From contig NZ_JAAQOM010000004.1 in assembly GCF_011682055.1 (NCBI RefSeq), forward strand, positions 320,653 to 384,652: 64,000 nucleotides of DNA, given 5' to 3'. Below are positions 1-9,011 of the stretch, one piece after another. Numbering within the stretch: the stretch's first letter is position 1; each line of letters begins with the position of its first letter. Source of the stretch: Telluria antibiotica. GTDB taxonomy: Bacteria; Pseudomonadota; Gammaproteobacteria; Burkholderiales; Burkholderiaceae_D. Below the pieces are notes generated by a model. The model did not search any database. It was not told the origin of the DNA and worked only from the letters and a program-made list of their open reading frames with translations. The position numbers and the translations under genes are program-made.

Positions 1-1965
1 CGCATGGCGCAGCTCGCGGATGCGTTCCAGGCGCGCCTTCAGCTGGTCGTGGAATGTGCCGTCGAAGAAGCGATAACTGCCGCGGTCGCTCGTCTTCGCG
101 GAATACATCGCGACGTCGGCGTTCTGCAGCAGCGCGCGCGGTTCCTTGCCGTCGGTCGGGAACAGGCTGATGCCGATCGAGGCGCCCACGACGTATTCGC
201 CGTACGACAAGCGGATGCTGCGGCGGAAGGCGCGCTGGATGCGCTCGCTCGCCTGCGCCGCGTCGAACGGATCGGCGATGGTGGCGAGTACGATCACGAA
301 CTCGTCGCCACCGAACCGCGTCACGCAATCGTGCGGCCGGACGGCTTCCTTGAGACGGTGCGCGGCCGTGCACAGCAGCTCGTCGCCGGCCGCATGGCCC
401 CACGTGTCGTTGATCGCCTTGAAGCCGTCCAGGTCGATGAACAGCAGGGCAAACATCTTGTTCTCGCGCTCGGCGCGGGCGATGGTATCGCGCAGGTGGC
501 TTTCGACCCAGTAGCGGTTGGGCAGGCGGGTGAGCGGGTCTTCGTTACTGCGCCGGAGCAGCTCTTCTTCATGCACGCGATCCTCGGTGACGTCGCGGGC
601 CGACACGGCCAGGTTGTCGCCGTAGCGGAACATCTTCAGCGTGACCCACTTCGCCGGGAAGCTGTCGTGCGGGCGGCCCAGCGTCACTTCGTTGTAGCCC
701 GTATCCATCGCGCGGCGCAGGCTCTCCATGCGCGTTTCCAGCACCTCGCCTTCGTACAGCTCCGTCACCTTCTTGCCGATCAGCTCCCGAGGTTCGCGCG
801 CCACCAGTTCCGCGGCGCGCCGGTTGCAGTCGATGACCTCGAAGTCCTTGACGGCCTTCTCCCCGTCCCATTCGGGCCGCAGCATGTAGAACCCTTCGTT
901 GCTGGCTTCCGTGGCCATCCGGTACGTATCGCGGATCACGCGCAGCTCGTGGTCGCGGCGCGCCAGGCGCAGCGAATTGCTCATCGCAAGCAGGCTGAAC
1001 AGGGCCACCGTCACGGTCCCCAGCAACGCGCTGCTGATCCACGCGCTGCGCATCGCGTACCAGGGCGCGAGGGCGGCCTCGTAGTCGAGGCCCGCCACGG
1101 CATTCACGCCGCGGCGGTCGACGTGTTGCCAGCCGACGAAACGGGGGCGGCCGTCGCCGAACCATGCGCCGTCCTCGACCAGCATGCTGCCGGCCGACAG
1201 GCGCAACGACGACGCATGGACGAACCCGGGCTGGCGTACGGTGCCTGCCGCCCCCTCCGACCGCAGCGCCCGCGTACGCCCGTCGTCGCCGACGAGGGCC
1301 AGCAGGCCGTCCTGGCGGAAGACCGCCTCCGCATCGCTCCTCGTGAAATAGGCGGGGTCGACGGCAACGACGACGGCGGCCGCGAACTTGCCGTCGCGGT
1401 CCGACAATTCCCACGCGAAGAGCAGCCGGTGCCTAGGGCCGCCGCGACCGTCGATCGGCACTTCATCCACAAAGAAATTGACCGGGAAGCCGTGCTGCAC
1501 GCGGGGGAGAACGTAAGCGGCGGCGGCCGGCGACAGCGTCGTCGGCGCGGTGGACGTCAGCACGCGGCCTTCGCCATCGACCACCGACACGAGCATGCGC
1601 GCGCCGTCGACGAACAGGCCGTGCTCCTCCGCGAAACCCAGGTGCACGTCGCCCTGCCTGGCCTCCCAATCGTATCTGACGTAGCGCGCGGTCTGCTCGA
1701 CGGTGTCGATTTCGCGCTGGACCTGCTCGGCGTAGCCGTTGGCGAGCGTGCGTACTTCCTGCAGCGTCCGCAGTTCGAGTTGCTTGCGCTCGGCATGCAG
1801 TTGCTGGAACAGGATGAGCCAGGCAAGGCCCAGCATGATCAGCGCGCCGATCGGCCAGGCCAGCAAGCGCCAGAGGTGCTGTTTCCAGAATGCGGGGCCG
1901 CCCGTACTCGCATGACTCGCTGCCGTGATACGTGCTCGCAAGTCCGTCAATAGTTTGCGAAACAT
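1..1965 (-). CDS. Membrane PAS-GGDEF signalling protein, 3' end outside the window
   Basis: Reads on the minus strand from ATG at 1965 and stays open to base 1, giving at least 655 residues. A short cytoplasmic N-terminus is followed by a membrane segment (about residues 33-52), a roughly 250-residue periplasmic part resembling a Cache sensor, a second membrane segment (about 308-332), a PAS domain (about 355-448) and a GGDEF domain with an intact RFGGDEF near residue 550. The visible 3' end (FFDGTFHDQLKARLERIREL) looks like the linker that often leads into an EAL domain, so a GGDEF-EAL hybrid is likely but cannot be seen. The expected activity is c-di-GMP synthesis, possibly with hydrolysis, under an external signal. 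No start or stop codon interrupts the frame. Confidence 0.88.
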   Translation of the reverse strand, partial: MFRKLLTDLRARITAASHASTGGPAFWKQHLWRLLAWPIGALIMLGLAWLILFQQLHAERKQLELRTLQEVRTLANGYAEQVQREIDTVEQTARYVRYDWEARQGDVHLGFAEEHGLFVDGARMLVSVVDGEGRVLTSTAPTTLSPAAAAYVLPRVQHGFPVNFFVDEVPIDGRGGPRHRLLFAWELSDRDGKFAAAVVVAVDPAYFTRSDAEAVFRQDGLLALVGDDGRTRALRSEGAAGTVRQPGFVHASSLRLSAGSMLVEDGAWFGDGRPRFVGWQHVDRRGVNAVAGLDYEAALAPWYAMRSAWISSALLGTVTVALFSLLAMSNSLRLARRDHELRVIRDTYRMATEASNEGFYMLRPEWDGEKAVKDFEVIDCNRRAAELVAREPRELIGKKVTELYEGEVLETRMESLRRAMDTGYNEVTLGRPHDSFPAKWVTLKMFRYGDNLAVSARDVTEDRVHEEELLRRSNEDPLTRLPNRYWVESHLRDTIARAERENKMFALLFIDLDGFKAINDTWGHAAGDELLCTAAHRLKEAVRPHDCVTRFGGDEFVIVLATIADPFDAAQASERIQRAFRRSIRLSYGEYVVGASIGISLFPTDGKEPRALLQNADVAMYSAKTSDRGSYRFFDGTFHDQLKARLERIRELRHA

Positions 1966-2080
1966 TGCTCGCCCCCGTCCGACATCCCCTGAATAGGAAC
2001 CTACTGCTGATGCCGAAAAATTACAACGATTATCCATGCGCAAATTCCGGGGGGAATCGCTTGCGTCGCGGCGCCCCCAA

Positions 2081-2095
2081 GTATACCGTGTATAC
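2081..2095. promoter_or_regulatory. Palindromic operator candidate for the TetR gene
   Basis: GTATAC-CGT-GTATAC is an inverted repeat with 6-bp arms that ends one base before the ATG of the TetR gene at 2096. A site here could block transcription or initiation, as expected for an autoregulated TetR repressor. The assignment is inferred from symmetry and position only. Confidence 0.5.
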
Positions 2096-2668
2096 ATGAC
2101 GACCAAGCAACGAATTCTTGACATCGCCATCGACGAACTCGAAGCGAAGGGACTGTCGGGTTTGAGCCTGCGCGCCGTCGGCCAGAAGGCCGGGATCACG
2201 CCCATGGCCGTGTATCGCCATTTCGCCGACAAGGCCGCGTTGCTGGAAGCACTGGGCGCGCACGCACTCGACCTGTGGCAGCGCCGGGCCGAGGCGTACG
2301 CGGGCTTGCCGCTGCTGGCAGGCTTCGAGGCGATCGCGACGGCATTCGTCGATTTCGCACTGGATGAGCCGGCGCTGTTCGACGCCGCGTTCGTACTGCA
2401 CACGCGCGCCGAGCGCATCTATCCGGACGATTTCGAGGCCGGCCGTTCGCCCGTCATCGGCGGCTTCGCGCGCCGGCTCGCGGAGGGACAGGCGGCGGGC
2501 CTCGTGCGCGCGGGCCCGCCGCTCGAACTCGCGATGGCCGTGTGGGGCGTGCTGCAGGGCCTCGTGACCCTGCACCGTTCCGGACGATTCAATCTGTCGC
2601 GCCCCGCGTTCACGGCACTGTGCCTGCGCTCGGCGGCGCGCATCTACCTCAAGGACGACGCACGATGA
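2096..2668 (+). CDS. TetR family transcriptional regulator
   Basis: A 190-residue protein with an N-terminal TetR helix-turn-helix (about residues 5-50; LRAVGQKAGITPMAVYRHF is the typical recognition segment) and a helical C-terminal ligand/dimer domain. The ATG at 2096 is preferred over an upstream in-frame start at 2036 because the HTH then starts at the usual distance and the upstream 20 residues look non-coding. Its stop overlaps the start of the next gene (ATGA, 2665-2668), so the two are translationally coupled. The palindrome touching the start suggests autoregulation, and the likely co-regulated target is the downstream acyltransferase-like gene. The ligand is unknown. Confidence 0.88.
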   Translation: MTTKQRILDIAIDELEAKGLSGLSLRAVGQKAGITPMAVYRHFADKAALLEALGAHALDLWQRRAEAYAGLPLLAGFEAIATAFVDFALDEPALFDAAFVLHTRAERIYPDDFEAGRSPVIGGFARRLAEGQAAGLVRAGPPLELAMAVWGVLQGLVTLHRSGRFNLSRPAFTALCLRSAARIYLKDDAR

Positions 2669-4074
2669 CACGATGGGACATTGCTTGCGCACTGCTGGCG
2701 GGCGCATTGCTGGCGGTGGGCCACGACACCGGCCGGTTCGGCTGGCTGGTCCTCGCGGCGTCCGTGCCGCTGCTCGTGGCCGCCCTGCGCGCGCCGCGCG
2801 CGTGGCACGTCGCCGTGCTCGCTTTTGTGGCCGGATGGATGGGCGAGGCCGGCCCCATGTGGTTCTATGGACGGATCCTGCCGGCCGTGTACGCCCTCGC
2901 GGCCTGCCAGGCCCTGGTCTTCATGCTCACCGTCCTGTTCATGCGCGGGCTGTACCGACGTTTCCCCGCGGCCGTGGCCGTGCTCGGGTTCGCGGTCATG
3001 ACCACGGCCCTGGACTATTTACGCGGTCTCGTCTCGCCGAACGGCAGCTTCTTCGCGCTGGGCTATGCGCTCGTCGACATCGTGCCCCTGCTGCAGACGG
3101 CCGCGCTGGCCGGTGTGCCCGGGCTGAGCTTTCTCGCGGCCGTCGTGCCGGCCGGGCTGGCCGTCCTGTGCGTGAGGCCGCGCGATGCGCGGGCGATCGT
3201 CTCCTGGTCGGTGCCCGTGCTCGCGGCGCTGGTGTACGGCTCCTGGCAGCTGGCGCAACCGCCGGGCCCCTCGGTGCGCATCGCCCTGCTCGGCGACGAC
3301 CGCTACGCCGGCCGGGTGTTTCACCATCCTGACGCCGGCCCCGCCATCGCGGCCGCGTTCGCGGGCCAGGTCGCCGCGGCAGGCGCGCATGGGCCGGCCG
3401 CGATCGTCGTACCGGAAAAGATGCTGGCGCCCGGCGCCGCATTCACGCCGCCACCGGGCAGCGTCGTCGTCGCCGGCATCGATGCGCCCGCATCCGGGGG
3501 CCGGCGGCTGAACGTGGCCGCGCTGTACGGCCCCGGCGGTGCCATCGCGACGTACCTGAAGAAACGCATGGTGCCGGGCCTGGAAGCGGAATACGTGCCG
3601 GGCACGACGGAGCTGGTCACGCAGGTCGGCGGCCTGCGGACGGGCGTCGCCATCTGCAAGGACATGGACTTCGCACAAGACCTGCGCCTGTACGGCCGGC
3701 GCGACGTCGGCCTGATGCTCGTGCCCGCCTGGGACTTCGACCGCGACGCGTACCTGCATGGCCGGATGGCCATCGTGCGCGGCGTCGAGAACGGATTCGC
3801 ACTGGCGCGCTCCGCATCGCAAGGGTTGATGACCCTCAGCGATGCACACGGCCGCATCGTCGCCGAACGGCGCACTGCGCAAGGGCCGGCGCTGCTCGTC
3901 GGCGACCTGCCGACGGGACGCGGCGGCACGGTCTACAGCCGCATCGGCGACGTGTTCGCGCAGGCCGCGGTGGCGGCGTGGCTGGGCCTGTTGGCGCTGC
4001 TGATGTGGCGGCGCAAGTGCCTGGCGCCGTCCGCCGGGTTCAGCGCTGCGCCATCTTCGCCGTCGCCACGATGA
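2665..4074 (+). CDS. Apolipoprotein N-acyltransferase-like membrane protein (nitrilase superfamily)
   Basis: 469 residues. About 210 hydrophobic N-terminal residues form several membrane helices, followed by a periplasmic carbon-nitrogen hydrolase domain and a last helix (about 440-458). The nitrilase triad can be read: Glu in VPEKML, Lys in YLKKRMVPG and Cys in AICKDMDF, the order used by Lnt, which acylates the N-terminus of lipoproteins. It is shorter than typical Lnt and sits behind a TetR gene rather than in a housekeeping locus. I therefore call it an Lnt-like paralogue whose substrate is unknown. The last 35 bases overlap the convergent gene ending at 4040. Confidence 0.8.
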   Translation: MTRWDIACALLAGALLAVGHDTGRFGWLVLAASVPLLVAALRAPRAWHVAVLAFVAGWMGEAGPMWFYGRILPAVYALAACQALVFMLTVLFMRGLYRRFPAAVAVLGFAVMTTALDYLRGLVSPNGSFFALGYALVDIVPLLQTAALAGVPGLSFLAAVVPAGLAVLCVRPRDARAIVSWSVPVLAALVYGSWQLAQPPGPSVRIALLGDDRYAGRVFHHPDAGPAIAAAFAGQVAAAGAHGPAAIVVPEKMLAPGAAFTPPPGSVVVAGIDAPASGGRRLNVAALYGPGGAIATYLKKRMVPGLEAEYVPGTTELVTQVGGLRTGVAICKDMDFAQDLRLYGRRDVGLMLVPAWDFDRDAYLHGRMAIVRGVENGFALARSASQGLMTLSDAHGRIVAERRTAQGPALLVGDLPTGRGGTVYSRIGDVFAQAAVAAWLGLLALLMWRRKCLAPSAGFSAAPSSPSPR

Positions 4075-4477
4075 CCTGGGCGAGGCGGGGATCCGTAACG
4101 TCGCGCGGCACGTAGCTCATCATCATGTCGTCGCGGGCGTCGCCGCGGTTGAATTCCATGACCACGTTGCCGTCGCGCGAGACGTACCGGTCCGGCGATT
4201 GCGCGACCAGGCGTATCGGCCGCTGCTTGTCGATCCGGGCGACGATGCCGTTGTTACCCGGCTCGACCTTCAGGTGCCAGCCGTTCGACAAGCGGTAGGC
4301 GCCGGTGACGGCGTCGATCTGGTAGTCCCCGATGAGATAGGGTGCGGGCGGGGCCGTCACCTCGACCGTCGTGATCGGGGTGGTGTCGTCGGCGACGGGA
4401 TAACTCCCCGACTGGGCGCCGGCAATCGGGGCGAGCAGCAGCAGGGATGCGGGAAGTGCGAGAGAGAGCGGGCGCAT
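4040..4477 (-). CDS. Exported hypothetical protein
   Basis: 145 residues when started at MRPLSLALP (4477), which begins a clean Sec signal peptide ending near GAQS; an earlier ATG at 4519 would put 14 extra residues in front of the signal. The mature part contains repeated short strands (YLIGDYQIDAVTGAYRLSNG, NVVMEFN) and no recognised catalytic motif. I do not recognise a family. It converges with, and overlaps by 35 bp, the Lnt-like gene. No terminator is visible between them. Confidence 0.7.
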   Translation of the reverse strand: MRPLSLALPASLLLLAPIAGAQSGSYPVADDTTPITTVEVTAPPAPYLIGDYQIDAVTGAYRLSNGWHLKVEPGNNGIVARIDKQRPIRLVAQSPDRYVSRDGNVVMEFNRGDARDDMMMSYVPRDVTDPRLAQVIVATAKMAQR

Positions 4478-4767
4478 GATCGTTCCTTCGAAACAGGTGG
4501 CGTACGGGACACGCACCACGCGCAGGCGCGCGGTGCCTGGGCCTTCCGGTGCCGCAATGCGGGCCTGGCCGGCAGCGACACCCTCAGTCTAGGCCCGCGC
4601 CGGCCCCCCGCAAGTCCTATGAAGGACGCATCACGAAAGAGTCTCGGTTCGACGAAAGTCAGATCGATGCGAAATGACACGCATGTGGCCGCTCCGGGCT
4701 GCTTCGCGTATCGGATGCACGGCGCGAACACGGCATATGCACGCCGGCGCGCGATGGCGCATGACGG

Positions 4768-5736
4768 TCACGCGGCGGGGGTGTCGCCGTCTACGACGAC
4801 ACGATTGCGGCCGCCACGCTTTGCCGCATACAAGGCCTTGTCCGCGGCCTCGATCAGTGCGGGAACTTCATGCAGGCGCGCGCGATCAAAGCTTGCGACA
4901 CCGATGCTCAGCGTGACCATCGGCCAATGGGCCGCGGGTGCGTGCGGCAGCGCCAGTGCGGCCACGTGTTCGCGGATCGCGTTCGCGTGCAGTCGCGCCT
5001 GCTCGAGCGACGTGTCCGGCAAGACCGCCGCGAATTCCTCGCCACCATAGCGTGCCGCCACGTCGGCCGGGCGCTTCAGTTTGGCGGCGAGGGCCTGCGC
5101 GACGGTCGTCAGGCACGCGTCGCCCTGCTGGTGGCCGAAGTGGTCGTTGTAGGCCTTGAAGGAATCGATGTCGATCAACAGCAGAGACAGTTCGCCCTTC
5201 GCCCGTTGCGCGCGGCGCAGTTCGCGGTCCAGCGCGACGTCGAAATAGCGGCGGTTGGCGATGCCCGTGAGGCCATCGACGTACGACCGGGCACGCAGCG
5301 ATTCCGCGTGGTCGAGCAGGCGCTTTTCACGTTCGACGGTGCCGCTGACGTCGCGGATCTCGATCAGGCAAAAGCGCTGCTCGCCGTCGCGGAACGGCGT
5401 CACCGTGATCGCCTGTTCGATGCGCGGTCCGTCGAAGCTGCCCGCTTCGCGCAGGGGAAATGGTGCCCGGCTTTCCGTTTGCGGGATGGCCGTGCTCGTG
5501 CCATCGGCCAGCGCCGCCAGGATGGCAGATTCGACGCGCGAACCACGCAGTTCGGGGAACACCTCGAACAGCGAGCGCTCGCGCACGCGGGCGGCGGCGC
5601 GGGCGGAACGCGGCACCATCCAGCCATTCCACAGCACGATGTTGTGACGGGCGTCGAGCACGATGATCCCGCTGTTGACGAGATTCAGTGCGCGCATGGA
5701 CAGGTCGGTGGCGGTATCGGCGTCGATCGGGATCAT
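4768..5736 (-). CDS. PAS-GGDEF diguanylate cyclase
   Basis: 322 residues. An N-terminal PAS domain (about 14-130, beginning NSGIIVLDARHNIVLWNGWM) is followed by a short coiled linker and a GGDEF domain (about 150-315). The active site reads RYGGEEF, a functional variant, with the usual SYVDGLTGIANRRYFD entry and SIGVAS after it. There is no membrane segment, so it is probably cytoplasmic and senses through the PAS pocket. It should make c-di-GMP from two GTP. The gene stands alone. The upstream region is AT-rich near 5740-5770, suitable for a promoter. About 290 bases between 4478 and 4767 hold nothing I can identify. Confidence 0.9.
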   Translation of the reverse strand: MIPIDADTATDLSMRALNLVNSGIIVLDARHNIVLWNGWMVPRSARAAARVRERSLFEVFPELRGSRVESAILAALADGTSTAIPQTESRAPFPLREAGSFDGPRIEQAITVTPFRDGEQRFCLIEIRDVSGTVEREKRLLDHAESLRARSYVDGLTGIANRRYFDVALDRELRRAQRAKGELSLLLIDIDSFKAYNDHFGHQQGDACLTTVAQALAAKLKRPADVAARYGGEEFAAVLPDTSLEQARLHANAIREHVAALALPHAPAAHWPMVTLSIGVASFDRARLHEVPALIEAADKALYAAKRGGRNRVVVDGDTPAA

Positions 5737-5879
5737 GTTCTTTTTTAGTGTCCAAAAATCAATTGATGATACCGCAATTCAACCGCCGTGCGGCGCCGCA
5801 GGTGGGCTGGAACGCGCGCCGTGCGGCACCGGGCGGGCCCGCGTGAACCTGCAATTGTTGCCAATTTTCACGAAAACAC

Positions 5880-5908
5880 TTGGCCATGCGCCGGCGAGCC
5901 GCTATAAT
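5880..5908 (+). promoter_or_regulatory. Sigma-70 type promoter of tRNA-Lys
   Basis: A perfect TATAAT -10 box at 5903-5908 is preceded by TTGGCC at 5880-5885 with a 17-base spacer. The predicted start lies a few bases before the tRNA 5' end at 5919. Confidence 0.75.
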
Positions 5909-5918
5909 GCTGGCCGTC

Positions 5919-5994
5919 GGGTCGTTAGCTCAGTTGGTAGAGCAGCGGACTTTTAATCCGTTGGTCGCTGGTTCGAGCCCAGCACGGCCTACCA
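5919..5994 (+). tRNA. tRNA-Lys (UUU)
   Basis: 76 bases fold as a cloverleaf. The acceptor GGGTCGT pairs with ACGGCCT (two G-T pairs), the D-arm is TAGCTCAGTTGGTAGAGCA, the anticodon loop CTTTTAA gives anticodon TTT, and the T-arm contains GGTTCGAGCCC. The genome encodes the 3' CCA (5992-5994). It is a single gene with its own promoter and terminator. Confidence 0.97.
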
Positions 5995-6007
5995 GATACA
6001 GACAGGA

Positions 6008-6044
6008 AGCCCACGCATTTCGGTGCGTGGGCTTTTTGTTTTTC
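6008..6044 (+). terminator. Rho-independent terminator of tRNA-Lys
   Basis: A 10-bp perfect stem (AGCCCACGCA with TGCGTGGGCT, 6008-6017 and 6024-6033) has a TTTCGG loop and a T-rich tail to 6044. It sits 13 bases after the tRNA. Confidence 0.9.
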
Positions 6045-6047
6045 CGC

Positions 6048-6758
6048 TCAGCGCAGCCGCCGCGCGAGGTCGGCGACGACCCGTTCCAACGGCGTCGGCC
6101 CAAGCCGCGCGCCCGCGCCCGGGTCGCTCGCCATGTCGATGTGCGATCCGTTCAGGCCTCGGGTCATCTCGACGAAACCGGCCAGCGCGGCGTTCGAGAA
6201 TCCGGCGTCCGCCAGCGCCTGGGGCCACTGCGCTTCCGGCAGCACGGCCACGTCGACGGGCGCGCCAAGCGTGGCCGAGACGATGGCCGCGACATCGTTC
6301 GGCGCGTAGTCCCGCGGTCCCGCCAAGGTGACGGCGCCCGTGCCCGTCCATTCTTCCCGTAACAGGGCCGCCGCGGTGGCACCGACGTCCGCCGTCGCCA
6401 CCATCGGGGATGGCACGCTGCGGCGCGCGAGGAACGTCGGCAGCGTGCCGGTGCGCACGGCGTGTGCAATCAGCGGCGCCCAGTTCTCCATGAAGTAGGC
6501 CGCGCGCAGGAACAGGGCGGGAATGCCCGCTTCGCCCAGGCGCTGCTCGACCATGCGGTTCATGCCGATCCGGCCCGTGCCGCCGGCGCGGTCGCCCCCC
6601 ACGGACGACAACGCCACAAGCCTGGGCACGCGGGCTTCGAGCGCGGCGTGCGCCGTTGTGAGCGCAATCCGGTCAGCCAGCTCGAACAAGTCGTCGCGCC
6701 CGTACTGCTGGGGATTGACGACGCAGGCGCCCCGGACGCCGCCGAGCGCCCTGGTCAT
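6048..6758 (-). pseudogene. 5'-truncated NmrA-like NAD(P)-binding protein
   Basis: The 236-residue reading frame matches the middle and C-terminal part of NmrA/SDR-a5 type proteins (LVALSSVGGDRAG, FLRAAYFMENWAPL, ADVGATAAALL). The family starts with a GATGxxG dinucleotide-binding strand and about 60 further residues, and these are missing. Family-like sequence continues in frame upstream of the first ATG (AERGAEIAPADLTDLGA, to about 6810) until a stop, with no Rossmann glycine motif beyond it. The gene has therefore lost its 5' end and is probably non-functional, unless an atypical short form is made. No promoter is visible. Confidence 0.7.
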
Positions 6759-6975
6759 CGCGCCCAGGTCCGTCAGGTCGGCGGGCGCGATCTCCGCGCC
6801 GCGTTCGGCAGCAACTGGTCGACGTCGTCACGTCGTTCGCGTAAAGGGTCGAGAACCTGACCAAATTCGTTTCCGCCGACAATTAATTGGCCCTAGTCAA
6901 CAAAAGCGCTGTTGACGCCCCCTACACTAGGCGGCTCGTCCCTCAACCGCCGTGTGCTCGTCAAGGACCAGCTCT

Positions 6976-9009
6976 ATGTCGTCGAACAAGGTTACGTCCC
7001 TGTCCCGTCGCATGTCGTGCGCGCTCGGCCTGCTGGCCGGCGGGCTCCACGGCGGCGCGCTGGCGCAGGCGGGTCCCGACCTGAACGCACTCCCCCTCGA
7101 GCAATTGCTCAACCTCGATGTCGTCACGGCATCGAAGATCCCCCAGAAGATCAGCGAAGCGCCGTCGTCGGTGACGGTGATCACGGCCGAGGACATCCGG
7201 CTGCGCGGCTACCGCACGCTCGCCGACGTGCTCCAAAGCGTACCGGGCATGACGGTGTCCTATGACCGCAACTACAACTACGGCAATGTGCGCGGCCTGG
7301 GCAATCCGGGCGACCTGAACACACGCCTCCTGATCCTGATCGACGGGCGGCGCCTGAACGACGTCGTCTACGACCAGGGCGCCATCGGCACGGAATTCCC
7401 CGTCGACCTGAACCTGATCGAGCGCGTCGAGTTCGTGCCCGGTCCCGGCTCCGCGATCTACGGCAGCAGCGCGTTCTTCGGCGTCGTCAACGTGATCACG
7501 AAAAGCGGCGTGGCGCCCGGCGGGGCCGCGCTGAGTGCCGGTGCGTTCACGGGCGGCGGCCGCGAGGCGCGGGTCGTGGTCGGCAACGGCGCGGCGGGCG
7601 GCACCGCACTGCTGCTGGGTGCCTCGTCGTTCCGCAGCGCGGGGCGCGACCTGTACTTTCCGGAGTACGACGACGCCGACGACGCGGCCAGCAACCACGG
7701 CATCGCCACGGGCCTCGACTACGATCGCTACCACCGGATGTTCGCCAAGCTGGACGTGGGCGGCCTCGTCGCCGAAGCGTATTTCGGCAGCCGCACGAAA
7801 GGCATCCCGACGGCGTCGTACGGCCAGCAGTTCGACGACCCGCGTCCCTGGACGCGCGACGAATACGCGGGCGCCGGCGTCACGTGGCGTCGCACCGTGT
7901 CCGACACGCTCGACGTGTTTGCCAGCGTGAACGTGGCACGCTACCGCTACACGAGCATCAACGTGACCGCGCCCGTCTCCACGGGCCCCACGCGCAACAT
8001 CGACACGGCCGACAGCCGCAGCGGCGGCGCGGAACTGCGCGTCATCAGCAGCGCACTGTCCGGCCACAAGCTCATCGCGGGCGCGGAATACGTGCGCGAC
8101 AACCGCCGGCAAATGGCCAACTACGACGTCGATCCGTACAAGCCCTACTTCGACCGGGATCACCCGAAGCACCAGGCCGCCCTGTACCTGCAGGACGAGA
8201 TGCGGCTCGGCCCGCGCGTCATCCTGAACACGGGTGTGCGGCGCGACGCCGATTCCGAAGGCGGCGCCACGACGAACCCGCGCGTGGCCCTGCTGTACAA
8301 GACGGCGCGCCAGGTGACGCTGAAGGCCTTGTATGGCACGGCGTACCGCTCCGCCAACGCGTACGAGCGCTATTACACGTTCGACGCCCGGGCGAACCCG
8401 GCGCTGCGCTCGGAACGCATCCGGACGTATGAACTGGTGGCCGAATACTTCCCGACCGACCGCTTCCGCGCCACCGCGTCCGCGTTCCAGTACCGCCTGC
8501 GCGACATGCTGGCGCTGGCGAACGATCCAAATACCGGCAACCTGTACTTCTCGAACATCGACGCGGCCCGCGCCACCGGCATCGAACTGGAGGCGGAATG
8601 GCTGCGCGAGGACGGCAGCTCGCTCAAGGGCAGCGCGAACGTGCAGTCGGCACGCAACGACGTCACCGGGCAATGGCTCGCCAATTCGCCGCGCCGGCTG
8701 TTCAAGTTGACCTACACGTCGGCGCCGCTCGGCGAGCACCTGCGCGCGAGCGCAGAGTACCGCTTCACGGGCCGGCGCCGCACGGTGCAGGCGAGCGAGG
8801 TCGGGGCGTTCGGCGTCGTCAACCTGAACGTCGTCGGGACCGTCGGCACACACGTGGAACTGTCGGCCGGCGTGTTCAACCTCCTCGCCAAGCGCTACGC
8901 CGATTCCGCGAGCGAGGAGCACTACGACAACAGCACGCCGCCGCGCCACCTGAATGCGATCGGCCAGGACGGACGCACCTGGCGCGTCGTGGCAACGCTC
9001 CGGTTCTGA
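6976..9009 (+). CDS. TonB-dependent outer-membrane receptor
   Basis: 677 residues from ATG 6976, which has an AAGGA ribosome site eight bases upstream; an in-frame start at 6952 lies before this site. A signal peptide ends near GALAQA. It is followed by a plug domain (about 45-165: ASKIPQKISEAPSSVTVITA, RLLILIDGRRLND, PGSAIYGSSAFFGVVNVITK) and a 22-strand-type barrel ending in aromatic F (VVATLRF). The plug lacks an obvious extra signalling domain. The gene is followed after two bases by a YfiR-like gene and then a GGDEF-EAL gene. This suggests the receptor contributes to signalling or substrate sensing as well as uptake. The substrate is not apparent. Confidence 0.93.
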   Translation: MSSNKVTSLSRRMSCALGLLAGGLHGGALAQAGPDLNALPLEQLLNLDVVTASKIPQKISEAPSSVTVITAEDIRLRGYRTLADVLQSVPGMTVSYDRNYNYGNVRGLGNPGDLNTRLLILIDGRRLNDVVYDQGAIGTEFPVDLNLIERVEFVPGPGSAIYGSSAFFGVVNVITKSGVAPGGAALSAGAFTGGGREARVVVGNGAAGGTALLLGASSFRSAGRDLYFPEYDDADDAASNHGIATGLDYDRYHRMFAKLDVGGLVAEAYFGSRTKGIPTASYGQQFDDPRPWTRDEYAGAGVTWRRTVSDTLDVFASVNVARYRYTSINVTAPVSTGPTRNIDTADSRSGGAELRVISSALSGHKLIAGAEYVRDNRRQMANYDVDPYKPYFDRDHPKHQAALYLQDEMRLGPRVILNTGVRRDADSEGGATTNPRVALLYKTARQVTLKALYGTAYRSANAYERYYTFDARANPALRSERIRTYELVAEYFPTDRFRATASAFQYRLRDMLALANDPNTGNLYFSNIDAARATGIELEAEWLREDGSSLKGSANVQSARNDVTGQWLANSPRRLFKLTYTSAPLGEHLRASAEYRFTGRRRTVQASEVGAFGVVNLNVVGTVGTHVELSAGVFNLLAKRYADSASEEHYDNSTPPRHLNAIGQDGRTWRVVATLRF

Positions 9010-9011
9010 CG

